The notes under the pieces were generated by a model. The model saw only the letters and a list, made by a program, of their open reading frames with translations. It made no database searches and was not told the DNA's origin. DNA of 23,314 nucleotides from Nitrospinaceae bacterium UBA3496 (GTDB lineage Bacteria; UBA8248). Below, one piece after another: positions 1 to 7,568 of this stretch (positions are counted from its first letter, which is position 1; each line of letters opens with the position of its first letter). The DNA lies in NCBI GenBank assembly GCA_002377645.1, contig DFQF01000050.1, positions 36,003 to 59,316 on the forward strand, written 5' to 3'. A program made the translations under genes and the position numbers.

Positions 1-235
1 TTTCTTTTTCTGTTTCTTTTTCTTTCGAAGAAGATTTTTTCTTGGCAGTAGTTTTTTTGGAAGCAGATTTTTTTTCTTCTACTTTAAAGAGTTCCATAAT
101 AAGTTCCACTGTCTCATCATCTACAGTGCTCATATGACTCTTTACCTTAATTCCTTCTTTCTCTAACTCTTTAACAAAAAGTTTACTTTCAAACCCTAAC
201 TCTTTCGCTAAAGTATAGACTCTGGTATTTGCCAT
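1..235 (-). CDS. infB: Translation initiation factor IF-2, N-terminal fragment (cut by window edge)
   Basis: This is the first 78 codons of a gene that runs off the left edge. The ATG at 235 is preceded by an AAGGTG ribosome site 5 bases upstream. The protein begins MANTRVYTLAKELGFESK, the small helical IF2_N domain seen at the start of many bacterial IF-2 proteins. From about residue 53 it becomes a Lys/Ser/Glu-rich low-complexity linker, which is normal for the variable IF-2 N-terminus. IF-2 is the GTPase that brings initiator tRNA to the 30S subunit. Its GTPase part is outside the window, so the assignment rests on this N-domain and on gene order. It lies 85 bases downstream of nusA on the same strand, the widespread rimP-nusA-infB order. 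Confidence 0.88.
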   Translation of the reverse strand, partial: MANTRVYTLAKELGFESKLFVKELEKEGIKVKSHMSTVDDETVELIMELFKVEEKKSASKKTTAKKKSSSKEKETEKE

Positions 236-320
236 TCATCACCTTATTTAAAATATTCGAAGATCAAATATAACAAAAATTAATTCCCTATTTAAAGCTA
301 ACTAAAAACCCGTTCGTTTA

Positions 321-1637
321 TTACTCGGAATCAGTTTTTTGAAATTCTTTTGCTGATTCAATAAGTAAATTTGCTCTGGTTGGCCCAATGCCCGGAACCT
401 CACAAAGCGCTTCCGGTGTAGTTGAAGCAATGGATTCAATATCATTAAAACCATTATTCATTAGCAACTCAGCCATTTTGTCACCTACAACTTCCAACTT
501 AAGCAATTCATTATCTACAGCATCACTCTCATTGGCATCTTTCTTGTCCTTTTTCGCACTTTTATCACCAGAAAATGTTTGCTCCGCGATGAGCCTTCTA
601 TATTCACCTTCCGCTTTCATATCAATTTTCCAGCCTAATAGTCGTGACGCCAATCTTACATTTTGCCCAGATTTTCCAATTGCTATAGAAAGTTGATCGT
701 CTGGCACAAGTATCTCCATTCTTTTCTCTTCTTCGAAAAGATCAATATGCTGTATTTTCGCTGGATTTAATGCATTTTCAGCGTATGTTCTAATATCCTC
801 ATTCCAAAGAACGATATCAATCCTCTCTCCGCGTAATTCTTGTACAATATTCTGCACTCTTGTTCCTCTAGGACCAACACAAGCTCCCACTGCATCAACA
901 TCTCTATCACGACTCGTTACTGCAATCTTTGAACGCCCACTAGGCTCTCTAACACATTCTTTCACCTCAACAATCCCATCATAGATTTCAGGAACCTCCA
1001 TTTCAAAAAGTCGCACTACCAACCCCGGGTGAGTTCTACTCAAAACTACCTGAGGACCTTGAGGACCTTTTGTAAATTCCCTTACTTCTAAAATATAACA
1101 CCGAATCCTATCGTTTCTTTTGTATACCTCTTTATAAATCTGCTCTCTTCTTGGAAGAATCGCTTCTGTCCGTCCAATATCAACATAAATATTGCCTTTA
1201 TCAATTTGGGAGACAGAGCCTGTAATAAGTTCGCCAACTCTACCAATAAATTCACCATATATTTTTGATCTTTCCGCATCCCTTAATCTCTGGGAAATGA
1301 CCTGTTTCGCTGTAGAAGCAGCAATACGTCCTAATCCCTCAACTTGAAGATCTATTATCAAGTAATCGCCTAACGATATATCTTCTTTTTGCAGAATCGC
1401 ATCTTCTAATAAAATCTGCAGTTCAGGATCTTCTATTTCAGAAACTACTTCTTTTCTGGCCTGCAATTTGATTTCACCCGTTACAGAATCAAATTCTGCA
1501 TCTACATTATCTCCTAATTTATATTGTCTCTTTGATGCAGAAACAATAGCTGCCTTCATCGCTTCCATTAAAACATCTCTAGGAATACCCTTGTCACGCT
1601 CTAATTCAGACAGAACTTCTAAAATCTCTTTGTTCAC
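321..1637 (-). CDS. nusA: Transcription termination/antitermination factor NusA
   Basis: NusA (438 aa) binds RNA polymerase and nascent RNA and controls pausing, intrinsic termination and antitermination in the cytoplasm. Domains seen in order: N-terminal RNAP-binding domain (about 1-125), S1 domain (about 135-200), KH1 with the GPRG loop at 255-258, KH2 with AIGKSGQNVRLA at 319-330, an acidic/lysine-rich linker (355-375), and one C-terminal helix-hairpin-helix-like repeat with VPGIGPTRA near 414-422. The length falls between the short Firmicute form, which lacks C-terminal repeats, and the 495-residue E. coli form, which has two. The start is GTG, chosen because an AAAGGGG site lies upstream at good spacing. 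It begins 25 bases after rimP. Family assignment is secure. Confidence 0.97.
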   Translation of the reverse strand: MNKEILEVLSELERDKGIPRDVLMEAMKAAIVSASKRQYKLGDNVDAEFDSVTGEIKLQARKEVVSEIEDPELQILLEDAILQKEDISLGDYLIIDLQVEGLGRIAASTAKQVISQRLRDAERSKIYGEFIGRVGELITGSVSQIDKGNIYVDIGRTEAILPRREQIYKEVYKRNDRIRCYILEVREFTKGPQGPQVVLSRTHPGLVVRLFEMEVPEIYDGIVEVKECVREPSGRSKIAVTSRDRDVDAVGACVGPRGTRVQNIVQELRGERIDIVLWNEDIRTYAENALNPAKIQHIDLFEEEKRMEILVPDDQLSIAIGKSGQNVRLASRLLGWKIDMKAEGEYRRLIAEQTFSGDKSAKKDKKDANESDAVDNELLKLEVVGDKMAELLMNNGFNDIESIASTTPEALCEVPGIGPTRANLLIESAKEFQKTDSE

Positions 1638-1662
1638 GAGAAAACCCCTTTACATTTAATAT

Positions 1663-2160
1663 CTATCTTTGAAATTCAGAATCTTTCTCTAACTCTGCAT
1701 TCCAATCAATCTCAAGCTTTGCTTTAACAATTTCACTGAAAGAAACTTCAAAAACTGTTTTATCTTTTGATTCTATTTTAATGACTTCATCTTCTACTTG
1801 ATTAATTGTACCTACAAGATTTCTTTTTCCTGTCCTTTCAAGATGTGAGTCGGACAATCTGACACGAACCACCTTCCCTTGAAAATGAACAAAATCAGAA
1901 AGTTTTTTTAAAGGTCTATCAATACCAGGACTCGAGACCTCTAACTGATAATTTTCTGATGCCAATCCTTCTTTTTCAATTTCTTCTTCCAAAAACCTAC
2001 TGATTTTCTCACAATCGTTTAACGTAATCCCGTCACGATTGTCTATAAATATTCTCAAATGGTCTCTTCCTCGCGAAACAGAATGCTGCAGTTCTACAAG
2101 ATAAAAACCTTTTTTCGATACCAAATCTTCAATTAATGACGATAAATCGTTTTTGGCCAT
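1663..2160 (-). CDS. rimP: Ribosome maturation factor RimP
   Basis: RimP (165 aa from the chosen ATG) is a cytoplasmic assembly factor for the 30S subunit. The N-terminal alpha/beta domain carries the family signature LEVSSPGIDRPL near residues 98-109, followed by a C-terminal SH3-like barrel. I chose the ATG at 2160 (MAKNDLSS). A TTG two codons upstream at 2166 is also open, but neither start has a convincing Shine-Dalgarno site. The weak initiation signal may be explained by coupling to a short ORF that ends two bases before this ATG (see the leader ORF entry). It is the first conserved gene of rimP-nusA-infB, with its own promoter about 75-100 bases upstream. Confidence 0.95.
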   Translation of the reverse strand: MAKNDLSSLIEDLVSKKGFYLVELQHSVSRGRDHLRIFIDNRDGITLNDCEKISRFLEEEIEKEGLASENYQLEVSSPGIDRPLKKLSDFVHFQGKVVRVRLSDSHLERTGKRNLVGTINQVEDEVIKIESKDKTVFEVSFSEIVKAKLEIDWNAELEKDSEFQR

Positions 2161-2162
2161 CT

Positions 2163-2222
2163 TCAACTATAAAAATTAGAATAAAAAAAAGGGACCCTTG
2201 CCGGACCCTTAAACAGTTTCAT
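2163..2222 (-). CDS. Possible 19-codon leader ORF upstream of rimP
   Basis: An ATG at 2222 opens a frame of 19 codons (MKLFKGPARVPFFYSNFYS) ending in TGA at 2163. Two bases separate the stop from the rimP ATG. The frame runs through the whole terminator-like hairpin and its U-tract, so translating ribosomes would disrupt that hairpin. There is no Shine-Dalgarno site and the ATG lies only about 5-7 bases after the predicted transcription start, so it would have to be read almost leaderless. A 60-base open frame can occur by chance. I list it because its position could account for the missing ribosome site of rimP. Confidence 0.25.
   Translation of the reverse strand: MKLFKGPARVPFFYSNFYS
2183..2210 (-). 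terminator. Terminator-like hairpin in the rimP-nusA-infB leader (candidate attenuator)
   Basis: Read on the minus strand, AAGGGTCC pairs with GGTCCCTT around a six-base GGCAAG loop. The stem is eight pairs long with one T-T mismatch in the middle, and its end runs straight into a T tract (2190-2183). It sits between the predicted promoter and the rimP start, so it would act on the operon itself and not end another gene. Weak or mismatched hairpins in nusA operon leaders are known sites of NusA-dependent autoregulation in Bacillus subtilis. Applying that here is inference. Confidence 0.6.
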
Positions 2223-2234
2223 TCAAGTTAGATA

Positions 2235-2263
2235 AATCTATTCCCATTCTCCAAAAAGTGCAA
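2235..2263 (-). promoter_or_regulatory. Predicted sigma-70-type promoter of rimP-nusA-infB
   Basis: Minus strand: -35 TTGCAC (2263-2258), 17-base spacer, -10 TAGATT (2240-2235). The sequence just upstream of the -35 is very A-rich, like an UP element. The predicted transcription start near 2228 places the terminator-like hairpin inside the leader. Confidence 0.5.
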
Positions 2264-2312
2264 GTCCTTTTTTTAGTTTTAAATTTTCTACACTTACTCC
2301 TAAGGAGAAAAC

Positions 2313-2341
2313 TTGCTCGAGAGTTGCCGAAATGTTAGCAT
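2313..2341 (+). promoter_or_regulatory. Predicted promoter of the E1/E2 dehydrogenase operon
   Basis: Plus strand: -35-like TTGCTC (2313-2318), 17-base spacer, -10-like TAGCAT (2336-2341) preceded by a TG extended -10. It lies about 70 bases before the E1-alpha start. An 11-base palindrome (CTCCTAAGGAG) sits just upstream near 2297-2307. Matches to consensus are partial. Confidence 0.35.
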
Positions 2342-2412
2342 AGCGCATTCTTTCGAAAAGAAAGTGAATATATCATTTAGTAATTACTCGCATAAATTTT
2401 AAGTGGAACCTC

Positions 2413-3384
2413 ATGTCATCAATTACCAAAAAAAATGCACTTTGGATTTTCGAAACGATGCTTCGTATTCGTCGTTTTGAAGAAGCATCCATCGATCTCT
2501 TCACCAAAGGGGAACTCCCCGGGTTTTTACATGCCTACATAGGCGAAGAAGCTGTTGCCTCTGGCATATGTGTTCATTTAACTCCCCGCGACCAAATTAC
2601 TTCCACACACAGGGGACACGGACATATGATTGCCAAAGGTCTCCATTATAAAGGAATGTTCTCAGAACTCTACGCAAAACAAACTGGATACTGTAAGGGC
2701 AAAGGCGGATCCATGCATATTGCCGATCAAGAACTTGGAGTCCTTGGAGCGAACGGAATTGTAGGTGGAGGAATCCCTATTGCTGCAGGTGCTGCTCTGG
2801 GCCTCAAACTACAAAAAACAAAAGATATAGCAGTCTGTTTTTTTGGTGACGGAGCAAGTAACGAAGGAGCGTTCCACGAAGGAATCAATCTTGCCTCTAC
2901 ATGGAAACTTCCCGTTGTCTTTGTTTGTGAAAACAATGGATTTGCAGAAAGCACACCGCAAAAGAATCACCAATCTGTTTCAGACATTGCAGACAGAGCT
3001 AAATCCTACAATATTCCAGGCATTGTCGCAGATGGCATGGATCCTATGTCTATTTATGAAATAGCAGGAGAGGCTATCAAAAGAGCGAGAAGTGGAAAAG
3101 GTCCTACACTTATCGAAGCAAAAACTATGCGTTTCTTAGGACATTACGTAGGAGACCCTGGCACAGCCTATGGTCATGACAAAGTCGTTGGTAAATGGAA
3201 AAAAATGGATCCCATCGTGACCTTTGAAGATTTCCTTAAAGAAAAAAAATGGATCGCCGATGATCACAAAGAAAAATTAATTAGTTCTATCAATCAGGAA
3301 ATTGAGGAAGCTATTCTTTTTGCAAAAGAAAGTCCAGAACCTGATTTTGATGATGCGCTCGAAGATGTATATGCAGACTTATAA
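2413..3384 (+). CDS. 2-oxoacid (pyruvate/acetoin-type) dehydrogenase E1 component, alpha subunit
   Basis: The 323-residue thiamine-diphosphate E1-alpha subunit decarboxylates a 2-oxoacid or cleaves acetoin and, with E1-beta, transfers the acyl group to the E2 lipoyl arm. The TPP/Mg motif is clear: GDGASNEG starting at residue 145 and ending at the NN pair at 174-175. Other family hallmarks are HAYIGEEAVASG (40-51), STHRGHGH (64-71) and the GKGGSMH loop (97-102). The length is normal for the split alpha/beta E1 type. It is the first gene of a three-gene operon, 12 bases before E1-beta. The ribosome site is weak (AAGTGG). Sequence alone does not separate pyruvate dehydrogenase (pdhA) from acetoin dehydrogenase (acoA). 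No acetoin-specific neighbours are present, so pyruvate is my preference. Confidence 0.93.
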   Translation: MSSITKKNALWIFETMLRIRRFEEASIDLFTKGELPGFLHAYIGEEAVASGICVHLTPRDQITSTHRGHGHMIAKGLHYKGMFSELYAKQTGYCKGKGGSMHIADQELGVLGANGIVGGGIPIAAGAALGLKLQKTKDIAVCFFGDGASNEGAFHEGINLASTWKLPVVFVCENNGFAESTPQKNHQSVSDIADRAKSYNIPGIVADGMDPMSIYEIAGEAIKRARSGKGPTLIEAKTMRFLGHYVGDPGTAYGHDKVVGKWKKMDPIVTFEDFLKEKKWIADDHKEKLISSINQEIEEAILFAKESPEPDFDDALEDVYADL

Positions 3385-3396
3385 GAAAAAGAGACT

Positions 3397-4374
3397 ATGA
3401 GAGAAATACTCTATAGAGACGCGATTATAGAAGCGTTAGATGAAGAAATGAAAAAGGACAAATCCGTCTTTCTTCTTGGCGAAGATATCGCTGAGTTTGG
3501 CGGTTCCTACAAAACGACTGCAGGTCTTTTTAAAAAATACGGAAAAGAAAGAGTGAGAAATACTCCTATCTCTGAACAAGGAATTGTAGGAGCGACATTA
3601 GGAGCAGCACTAGTTGGCATGAAACCTGTAGCAGAACTTATGTATATTGACTTTACTGCTGTGGCTATGGACCAAATTGTAAATCAGGTAGCCAAAGTAC
3701 GTTATATGTTTGGAGGAAAAGCAAAGACATCACTCGTGATTCGAACTCAGGGAGGTGCGGGAAGAAGTTCAGCTGCCCAGCACGCACAAAGCCTAGAATC
3801 CTGGTTTGTTCATATCCCTGGACTGAAAGTAGTCATGCCCTCTTGCTCTTACGATGCTAAAGGTCTTCTAAAAAGTGCAATACGGGATCCAGATCCAGTA
3901 CTTTTCATAGAACACAAACTTCTATACCTAGAGAAGGGACCAACACCAAAAAAAGAATATCTTGTTCCTATCGGCGTGGCAGAAGTAAAAAGAGAAGGCA
4001 CAGACATTACCGTGGTAGCTACCTCCTCCATGGTACAAAAATCCATAGACGCAGCTGAGGAACTGGAAGAATCAGGGATTTCAGTAGAAGTCATAGATCC
4101 AAAAACTCTTTTTCCTTTAGACAAAGAAACCATCCTTTCTTCCATTAGAAAAACAAACCGGCTTTTGATCACGCACGAAGCGGTAGAGAGATGTGGATGG
4201 GGAGCAGAAATTGCTGCTATAGCATCAAAAGAAGCTTTTGATTATTTAGATGCGCCGATAGAAAGAGTTGCCGCAAAAGAAACTCCCGTGCCCTTTTCGC
4301 CAAAGCTAGAAAATTTTATAATACCAAATAAAGATGATGTAATAGAAGGTATAAAAAGAACCGTCCTTGGATAA
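3397..4374 (+). CDS. 2-oxoacid (pyruvate/acetoin-type) dehydrogenase E1 component, beta subunit
   Basis: This 325-residue partner of the preceding E1-alpha forms the alpha2-beta2 E1 enzyme. The transketolase-type pyrimidine-binding domain occupies about residues 1-180: LLGEDIAEFGG (26-36), ISEQGIVG with the cofactor-activating Glu60, MYIDF (82-86), and RTQGGAGRSSAAQHAQSLE with His129. The transketolase C-terminal domain follows from about 195. The length is typical. It starts 12 bases after E1-alpha and ends 34 bases before E2, so the three should be co-transcribed and made in matched amounts. No sign of damage. Substrate (pyruvate, acetoin or branched-chain oxoacid) is not settled. Confidence 0.93.
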   Translation: MREILYRDAIIEALDEEMKKDKSVFLLGEDIAEFGGSYKTTAGLFKKYGKERVRNTPISEQGIVGATLGAALVGMKPVAELMYIDFTAVAMDQIVNQVAKVRYMFGGKAKTSLVIRTQGGAGRSSAAQHAQSLESWFVHIPGLKVVMPSCSYDAKGLLKSAIRDPDPVLFIEHKLLYLEKGPTPKKEYLVPIGVAEVKREGTDITVVATSSMVQKSIDAAEELEESGISVEVIDPKTLFPLDKETILSSIRKTNRLLITHEAVERCGWGAEIAAIASKEAFDYLDAPIERVAAKETPVPFSPKLENFIIPNKDDVIEGIKRTVLG

Positions 4375-4408
4375 GTTGAAAGTTTTCATCTTGTAAAGGA
4401 GTAATGTA

Positions 4409-5602
4409 ATGGCCACACAAATGCCCATGCCGAAACTGGGTCTTACCATGGAAGAAGGTACGATTATTGCATGGAGAAAAGAAGAAGGCGATGCAGTCAA
4501 AAAAGGAGAAATTCTTTTAGATATCCAAACAGACAAAGTAGAATACGAAGTAGAATCCCCAGACAACGGAATTCTACTAAAGAAAATTTTTGATGCTGAC
4601 TCTGTAGTTCCCTGCGGTGAAAACATAGCCGTTATTGGAGCAAAAGGAGAAAAAGTTGATTCCGCAACCCCTGCTCCAAAAGCCGAAAAAGGAAAAGAAC
4701 GTGTGAAAGAAGAATCAAGTAATGTTAATCAAACAAAAGCGGCCGCACCTGTGGGCAATAGAATCTTCGCTAGTCCTGCTGCAAAAAGGTTGGCAAAAGA
4801 GTTAGGGGTAGATTACACAACCGTACAGGGTTCAGGACCAAACGGAAGAATTATATTAAAAGATATTGAGGGTGCTTCTAAACAAACTGCCCCTGTCGTT
4901 TCCCAAGAAGTTTCTTATGGAACTGAACCTGTTTCACCCATGAGAAAAGTAGTTGCACAAAGAATGTCTGAAAGCTGGTCGAATGTAGCTAGAATCACGT
5001 TGCAATCTGAGGTAGATCTTACCAACCTACTTGCGGTAAGAAATGCAAGTAGCCAGGCATGGGAAACAGATCTTGGCGTAAAAATTTCAATAAACGATTT
5101 GATTCTTTTCTACACCGCAAGAGCTATTCAAAAATGTCCTGCTGTGAACGTGAAGTTTTTGGGAGACACTATCGAACGTGCTGAACAAATCAATATCGGG
5201 GTAGCCGTAGCTTTAGAAGATGGATTGATAGTCCCTGTACTTAAAAATGCAGATCAAAAAAGTATCGATGCCATATCTTCAGAAACCAATGTATTGGCAA
5301 CTGCTGCTAGAAACGGAACTTTGGAACCAGATTCTCTGCAAGGGGGAACGTTCACCGTGACGAATCTAGGTGCCTACGGAGTCGACCATTTCTCTGCGAT
5401 TATCAATTATCCAGAAAGTGCTATTTTATCTGTCGGGGCAGCAAGAGAAAGAGCTGTAGTCAGAAACGGAGAAGTTGTACCAGGTACCACAGCCTACTTT
5501 GGGATCAACTGTGACCACCGCATTATCGACGGCGCTCCAGCAGCAGAGTTTCTAAAAACGCTAAAAGAGATGCTGGAACATCCGAAAGTCATGCCTGCAT
5601 AA
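4409..5602 (+). CDS. Dihydrolipoamide acyltransferase (E2) of the 2-oxoacid dehydrogenase complex
   Basis: The 397-residue E2 core moves the acyl group from its swinging lipoyl arm to CoA. Domains: one N-terminal lipoyl domain (about 3-77) with the lipoylated lysine in the DK pair at Lys43, a Lys/Glu/Ala-rich linker, a peripheral-subunit-binding domain (about 120-153, IFASPAAKRLA... GPNGRI), another linker, and the catalytic domain (about 175-395) with HRIIDG, His370 and Asp374 near the C-terminus. A single lipoyl domain is usual for this E1-alpha/E1-beta class. The AAAGGAG ribosome site is strong and 7 bases from the ATG. No dihydrolipoamide dehydrogenase (E3) gene follows, so E3 must come from elsewhere in the genome. 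Confidence 0.94.
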   Translation: MATQMPMPKLGLTMEEGTIIAWRKEEGDAVKKGEILLDIQTDKVEYEVESPDNGILLKKIFDADSVVPCGENIAVIGAKGEKVDSATPAPKAEKGKERVKEESSNVNQTKAAAPVGNRIFASPAAKRLAKELGVDYTTVQGSGPNGRIILKDIEGASKQTAPVVSQEVSYGTEPVSPMRKVVAQRMSESWSNVARITLQSEVDLTNLLAVRNASSQAWETDLGVKISINDLILFYTARAIQKCPAVNVKFLGDTIERAEQINIGVAVALEDGLIVPVLKNADQKSIDAISSETNVLATAARNGTLEPDSLQGGTFTVTNLGAYGVDHFSAIINYPESAILSVGAARERAVVRNGEVVPGTTAYFGINCDHRIIDGAPAAEFLKTLKEMLEHPKVMPA

Positions 5603-5628
5603 ACCAGCAATTAGAAACAAGAATATTT

Positions 5629-5655
5629 TTTTCATCACTCCCAAAAAGATGAAAA
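5629..5655. repeat. Inverted repeat between convergent genes (weak terminator candidate)
   Basis: TTTTCATC (5629-5636) and GATGAAAA (5648-5655) form an eight-pair stem with an 11-base loop, between the E2 stop and the stop of the convergent hydrolase. The stem is low in G+C, and no T-run follows on either strand, so it is at best a weak terminator or RNA end-protecting stem. Confidence 0.3.
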
Positions 5656-6387
5656 TCATTTGCTATGTTTTCTAAAAAAACGAACTGTTCTTTTCAGCGC
5701 ATCTTTGTCTGTTTTTTCGTCGTATTCATATTTCCTGCTTCTTTGTGCATCCCATGCATGATCTATATTTTCATATACATGAATCACTAGTTTTCCTCCC
5801 CGGTCTTTGATATCTGACCAGGCATCGTGCGCAAAATCGATCTTTTGGGTGGAATCGGAATCCCCGTGCAAAGCAAGAAGCGGAGTACTGTTTTTACTAA
5901 AATATTCCATGGGATATTCATTTGTCATGTCCGGTCCAAAATTGGCTTTCCAGACCCCGTAGTGAGATGCTCCTGCATTCACCACGCCTTTCCCTGTAAG
6001 AAAACAAGCCCAAAATCCTCCATTAGAAAAACCGGCAGTAAAAATATTATTCTTATCTATCTTCGGATCTTTCTTCATTAAAGCAACAATTTCAAGAAGT
6101 TCCTTTTCAATAGGCTCTCTATATTCATCAAACGTTTCCATACGGTTTGAACTCGAGATACCGTGCTTTTTGAAAAAATCTGGGGCATACACAGCAAAAC
6201 CATTTTTAATATATTTTGGAATCTGTTTTCGGACTGTCTTGAATCCGCCGCTTGTATGTAAAAGGATTACCGCAGGAAATTTCTTATCCCCGGATGGATA
6301 CTGCACCTTGTGATAAATAGGTTCAGATGACAACAAAAAGATTGGAGCAAGAAAAAAAGCCAAAAAGAAAACTAAAATCTTCTGCAT
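5656..6387 (-). CDS. Exported alpha/beta hydrolase, dienelactone-hydrolase-like
   Basis: This 243-residue protein has an N-terminal hydrophobic signal segment (about 2-20, MQKILVFFLAFFLAPIFLLSS), so it is probably exported. The mature part is an alpha/beta hydrolase: nucleophile elbow GFSNGG with Ser121, acid in HGDSD (Asp176 or Asp178), and His210 in DHAW, the order of the dienelactone hydrolase family (PF01738-like). That family hydrolyses ester or lactone bonds in small molecules, but its true nucleophile is often Cys and here it is Ser, more like exported acyl or acetyl esterases. The substrate cannot be read from sequence. AAGGA precedes the ATG. It follows the alcohol dehydrogenase gene by 46 bases and may share its transcript or use the promoter over that gene's end. 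Confidence 0.85.
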   Translation of the reverse strand: MQKILVFFLAFFLAPIFLLSSEPIYHKVQYPSGDKKFPAVILLHTSGGFKTVRKQIPKYIKNGFAVYAPDFFKKHGISSSNRMETFDEYREPIEKELLEIVALMKKDPKIDKNNIFTAGFSNGGFWACFLTGKGVVNAGASHYGVWKANFGPDMTNEYPMEYFSKNSTPLLALHGDSDSTQKIDFAHDAWSDIKDRGGKLVIHVYENIDHAWDAQRSRKYEYDEKTDKDALKRTVRFFRKHSK

Positions 6388-6417
6388 ACAAGTTCCTTTT
6401 TTCTAAAGAAAAGAAAA

Positions 6418-6445
6418 ATAATATATAGATTTCCTAAGGTGTCAG
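6418..6445 (-). promoter_or_regulatory. Possible promoter for the exported hydrolase
   Basis: Minus strand: CTGACA (6445-6440), 16-base spacer, TATTAT (6423-6418). Both boxes match consensus at five of six positions. The -35 overlaps the last codons of the upstream dehydrogenase gene. Confidence 0.35.
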
Positions 6446-7504
6446 CATTACTCTCATGACACGGTCTTCCCTTGCCTGGAACATTCTCATTGCTTCCTCA
6501 AATTCAGAGAGAGGAAAACTATGTGTAAGCATTTTATCAGTTTGAATGTGCCCGTCTGCAATAATCTGTATGGCACGAGGATAACAGTTTGGAGAACCTC
6601 TTCCTCCAAACACAGAAATTTCATCTAGCACAATACGGTCTGTATTGAAAGAAACCTCTTCTCCACCATTAATTCCTTCTAAGACTACACGTCCACCCCT
6701 TCGGACCATATCCACTGCTTCCCTCATCGTACTTACTGGACCAGCACACTCAACGCTTAGGTCTACTCCTTTTCCATTCGTATGCTCCATTACTACTTCT
6801 ACTGGATTCTCTTTCGTAATATCAATCACGACATCCGCGCCAAGTTCTTTTGCAATTTCGAGTCTATACCCTCTTCCAGTTACGTATGTTTTGGATGCAC
6901 CTAAATATTTTACAAGCTGCAAAACTGAAAGCCCCAAAAGACCAGGTCCAAGAATCGCAACCTCATCAGCAGGGTAAATTTTTCCTCTATCCAGAGCATG
7001 CAGCGCAATCACTACCTGATTCACAATCACCGCATCTTCCCAGGTCATTTTTTTAGGCATTTTATGTAAATTATTTGGAGGAGCTAATCCATACTCACTG
7101 AATGCTCCATTTGCAGTATGTCCAAGAAGTTTGTACCCACCGTCTTTTTTTGCTGCATTCTCGCAAAGATGATACTCACCCGCTATACACATCGCACACG
7201 AGGAACAACCAACTGTAGGCTCCATAATCACCCTGTCCCCAATCTCCAAATCGGTCCGCACATCCTTTCCAATACCAGCAATTGTACCGCACCATTCGTG
7301 CCCCTGTATAAAGGGATAATAAGGGGGCCACATGGGCCGCATATGCCCTCCTAAAATATGCGTATCGGTACCGCAGATTCCGCACGCAGCCACTTTCACA
7401 AGAACATTGCTGGGTTCAAAATCAGGAACTGGCACTTCTTTGTACTCAAAATCGTTTGGGCCATTTGTCACAATCGCATGCATAATTTTTGGTACATCAT
7501 TCAT
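6434..7504 (-). CDS. Zinc-dependent alcohol/polyol dehydrogenase, MDR superfamily
   Basis: This 356-residue medium-chain NAD(P)-dependent dehydrogenase resembles threonine and sorbitol dehydrogenases and would oxidise a secondary alcohol or polyol in the cytoplasm. GroES-like domain: catalytic-zinc ligands in CGICGTD (Cys44, with Asp47) and GHE (His69-Glu70). The structural-zinc lobe has Cys100, Cys103, Cys106 and Cys114. The Rossmann domain shows GPGLLG at 186-191. All metal ligands are intact, and the length is normal. GGAG lies about 8 bases before the ATG. It sits 60 bases downstream of the flavin-reductase-like gene on the same strand and 46 bases before the exported hydrolase, suggesting a shared oxidative or hydrolytic pathway, substrate unknown. 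Confidence 0.92.
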   Translation of the reverse strand: MNDVPKIMHAIVTNGPNDFEYKEVPVPDFEPSNVLVKVAACGICGTDTHILGGHMRPMWPPYYPFIQGHEWCGTIAGIGKDVRTDLEIGDRVIMEPTVGCSSCAMCIAGEYHLCENAAKKDGGYKLLGHTANGAFSEYGLAPPNNLHKMPKKMTWEDAVIVNQVVIALHALDRGKIYPADEVAILGPGLLGLSVLQLVKYLGASKTYVTGRGYRLEIAKELGADVVIDITKENPVEVVMEHTNGKGVDLSVECAGPVSTMREAVDMVRRGGRVVLEGINGGEEVSFNTDRIVLDEISVFGGRGSPNCYPRAIQIIADGHIQTDKMLTHSFPLSEFEEAMRMFQAREDRVMRVMLTP

Positions 7505-7538
7505 GACATTACTCCACGAAAGGATTAGGGATAGAAAC

Positions 7539-7568
7539 AGGATAGCAGAATTTTAACCCGTTTCTCAA
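7539..7568 (-). promoter_or_regulatory. Predicted promoter for the alcohol dehydrogenase gene
   Basis: Minus strand: TTGAGA (7568-7563, five of six to consensus), 18-base spacer, TATCCT (7544-7539) with a TG extended -10 element. The -35 overlaps the stop codon of the flavin-reductase-like gene. Confidence 0.4.

Noticed and set aside
1..60. The A/T-rich repetitive stretch at the left edge as a repeat element
   Set aside because: It encodes the Lys/Ser/Glu-rich linker of IF-2 and is explained by codon composition.
388..696. Long open frames on the strand opposite nusA
   Set aside because: They are shadows of the nusA reading frame and their translations are low-complexity Ser/Leu-rich.
2281..2412. 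A possible tRNA or small RNA gene in the gap upstream of E1-alpha
   Set aside because: No cloverleaf, no GTTCRA-type T-loop and no terminator on the plus strand. The visible palindromes (near 2297-2307 and 2348-2368) are short.
4404..4409. An ATGTAA start-stop just before the E2 ATG, under the same ribosome site
   Set aside because: The AAAGGAG site is at ideal distance from the E2 ATG and too close to this ATG. Such overlaps arise easily by chance.
5603..5655. A strong intrinsic terminator after E2
   Set aside because: The T-run at 5626-5632 precedes the stem instead of following it, and the stem is AT-rich. Kept only as a weak inverted repeat.
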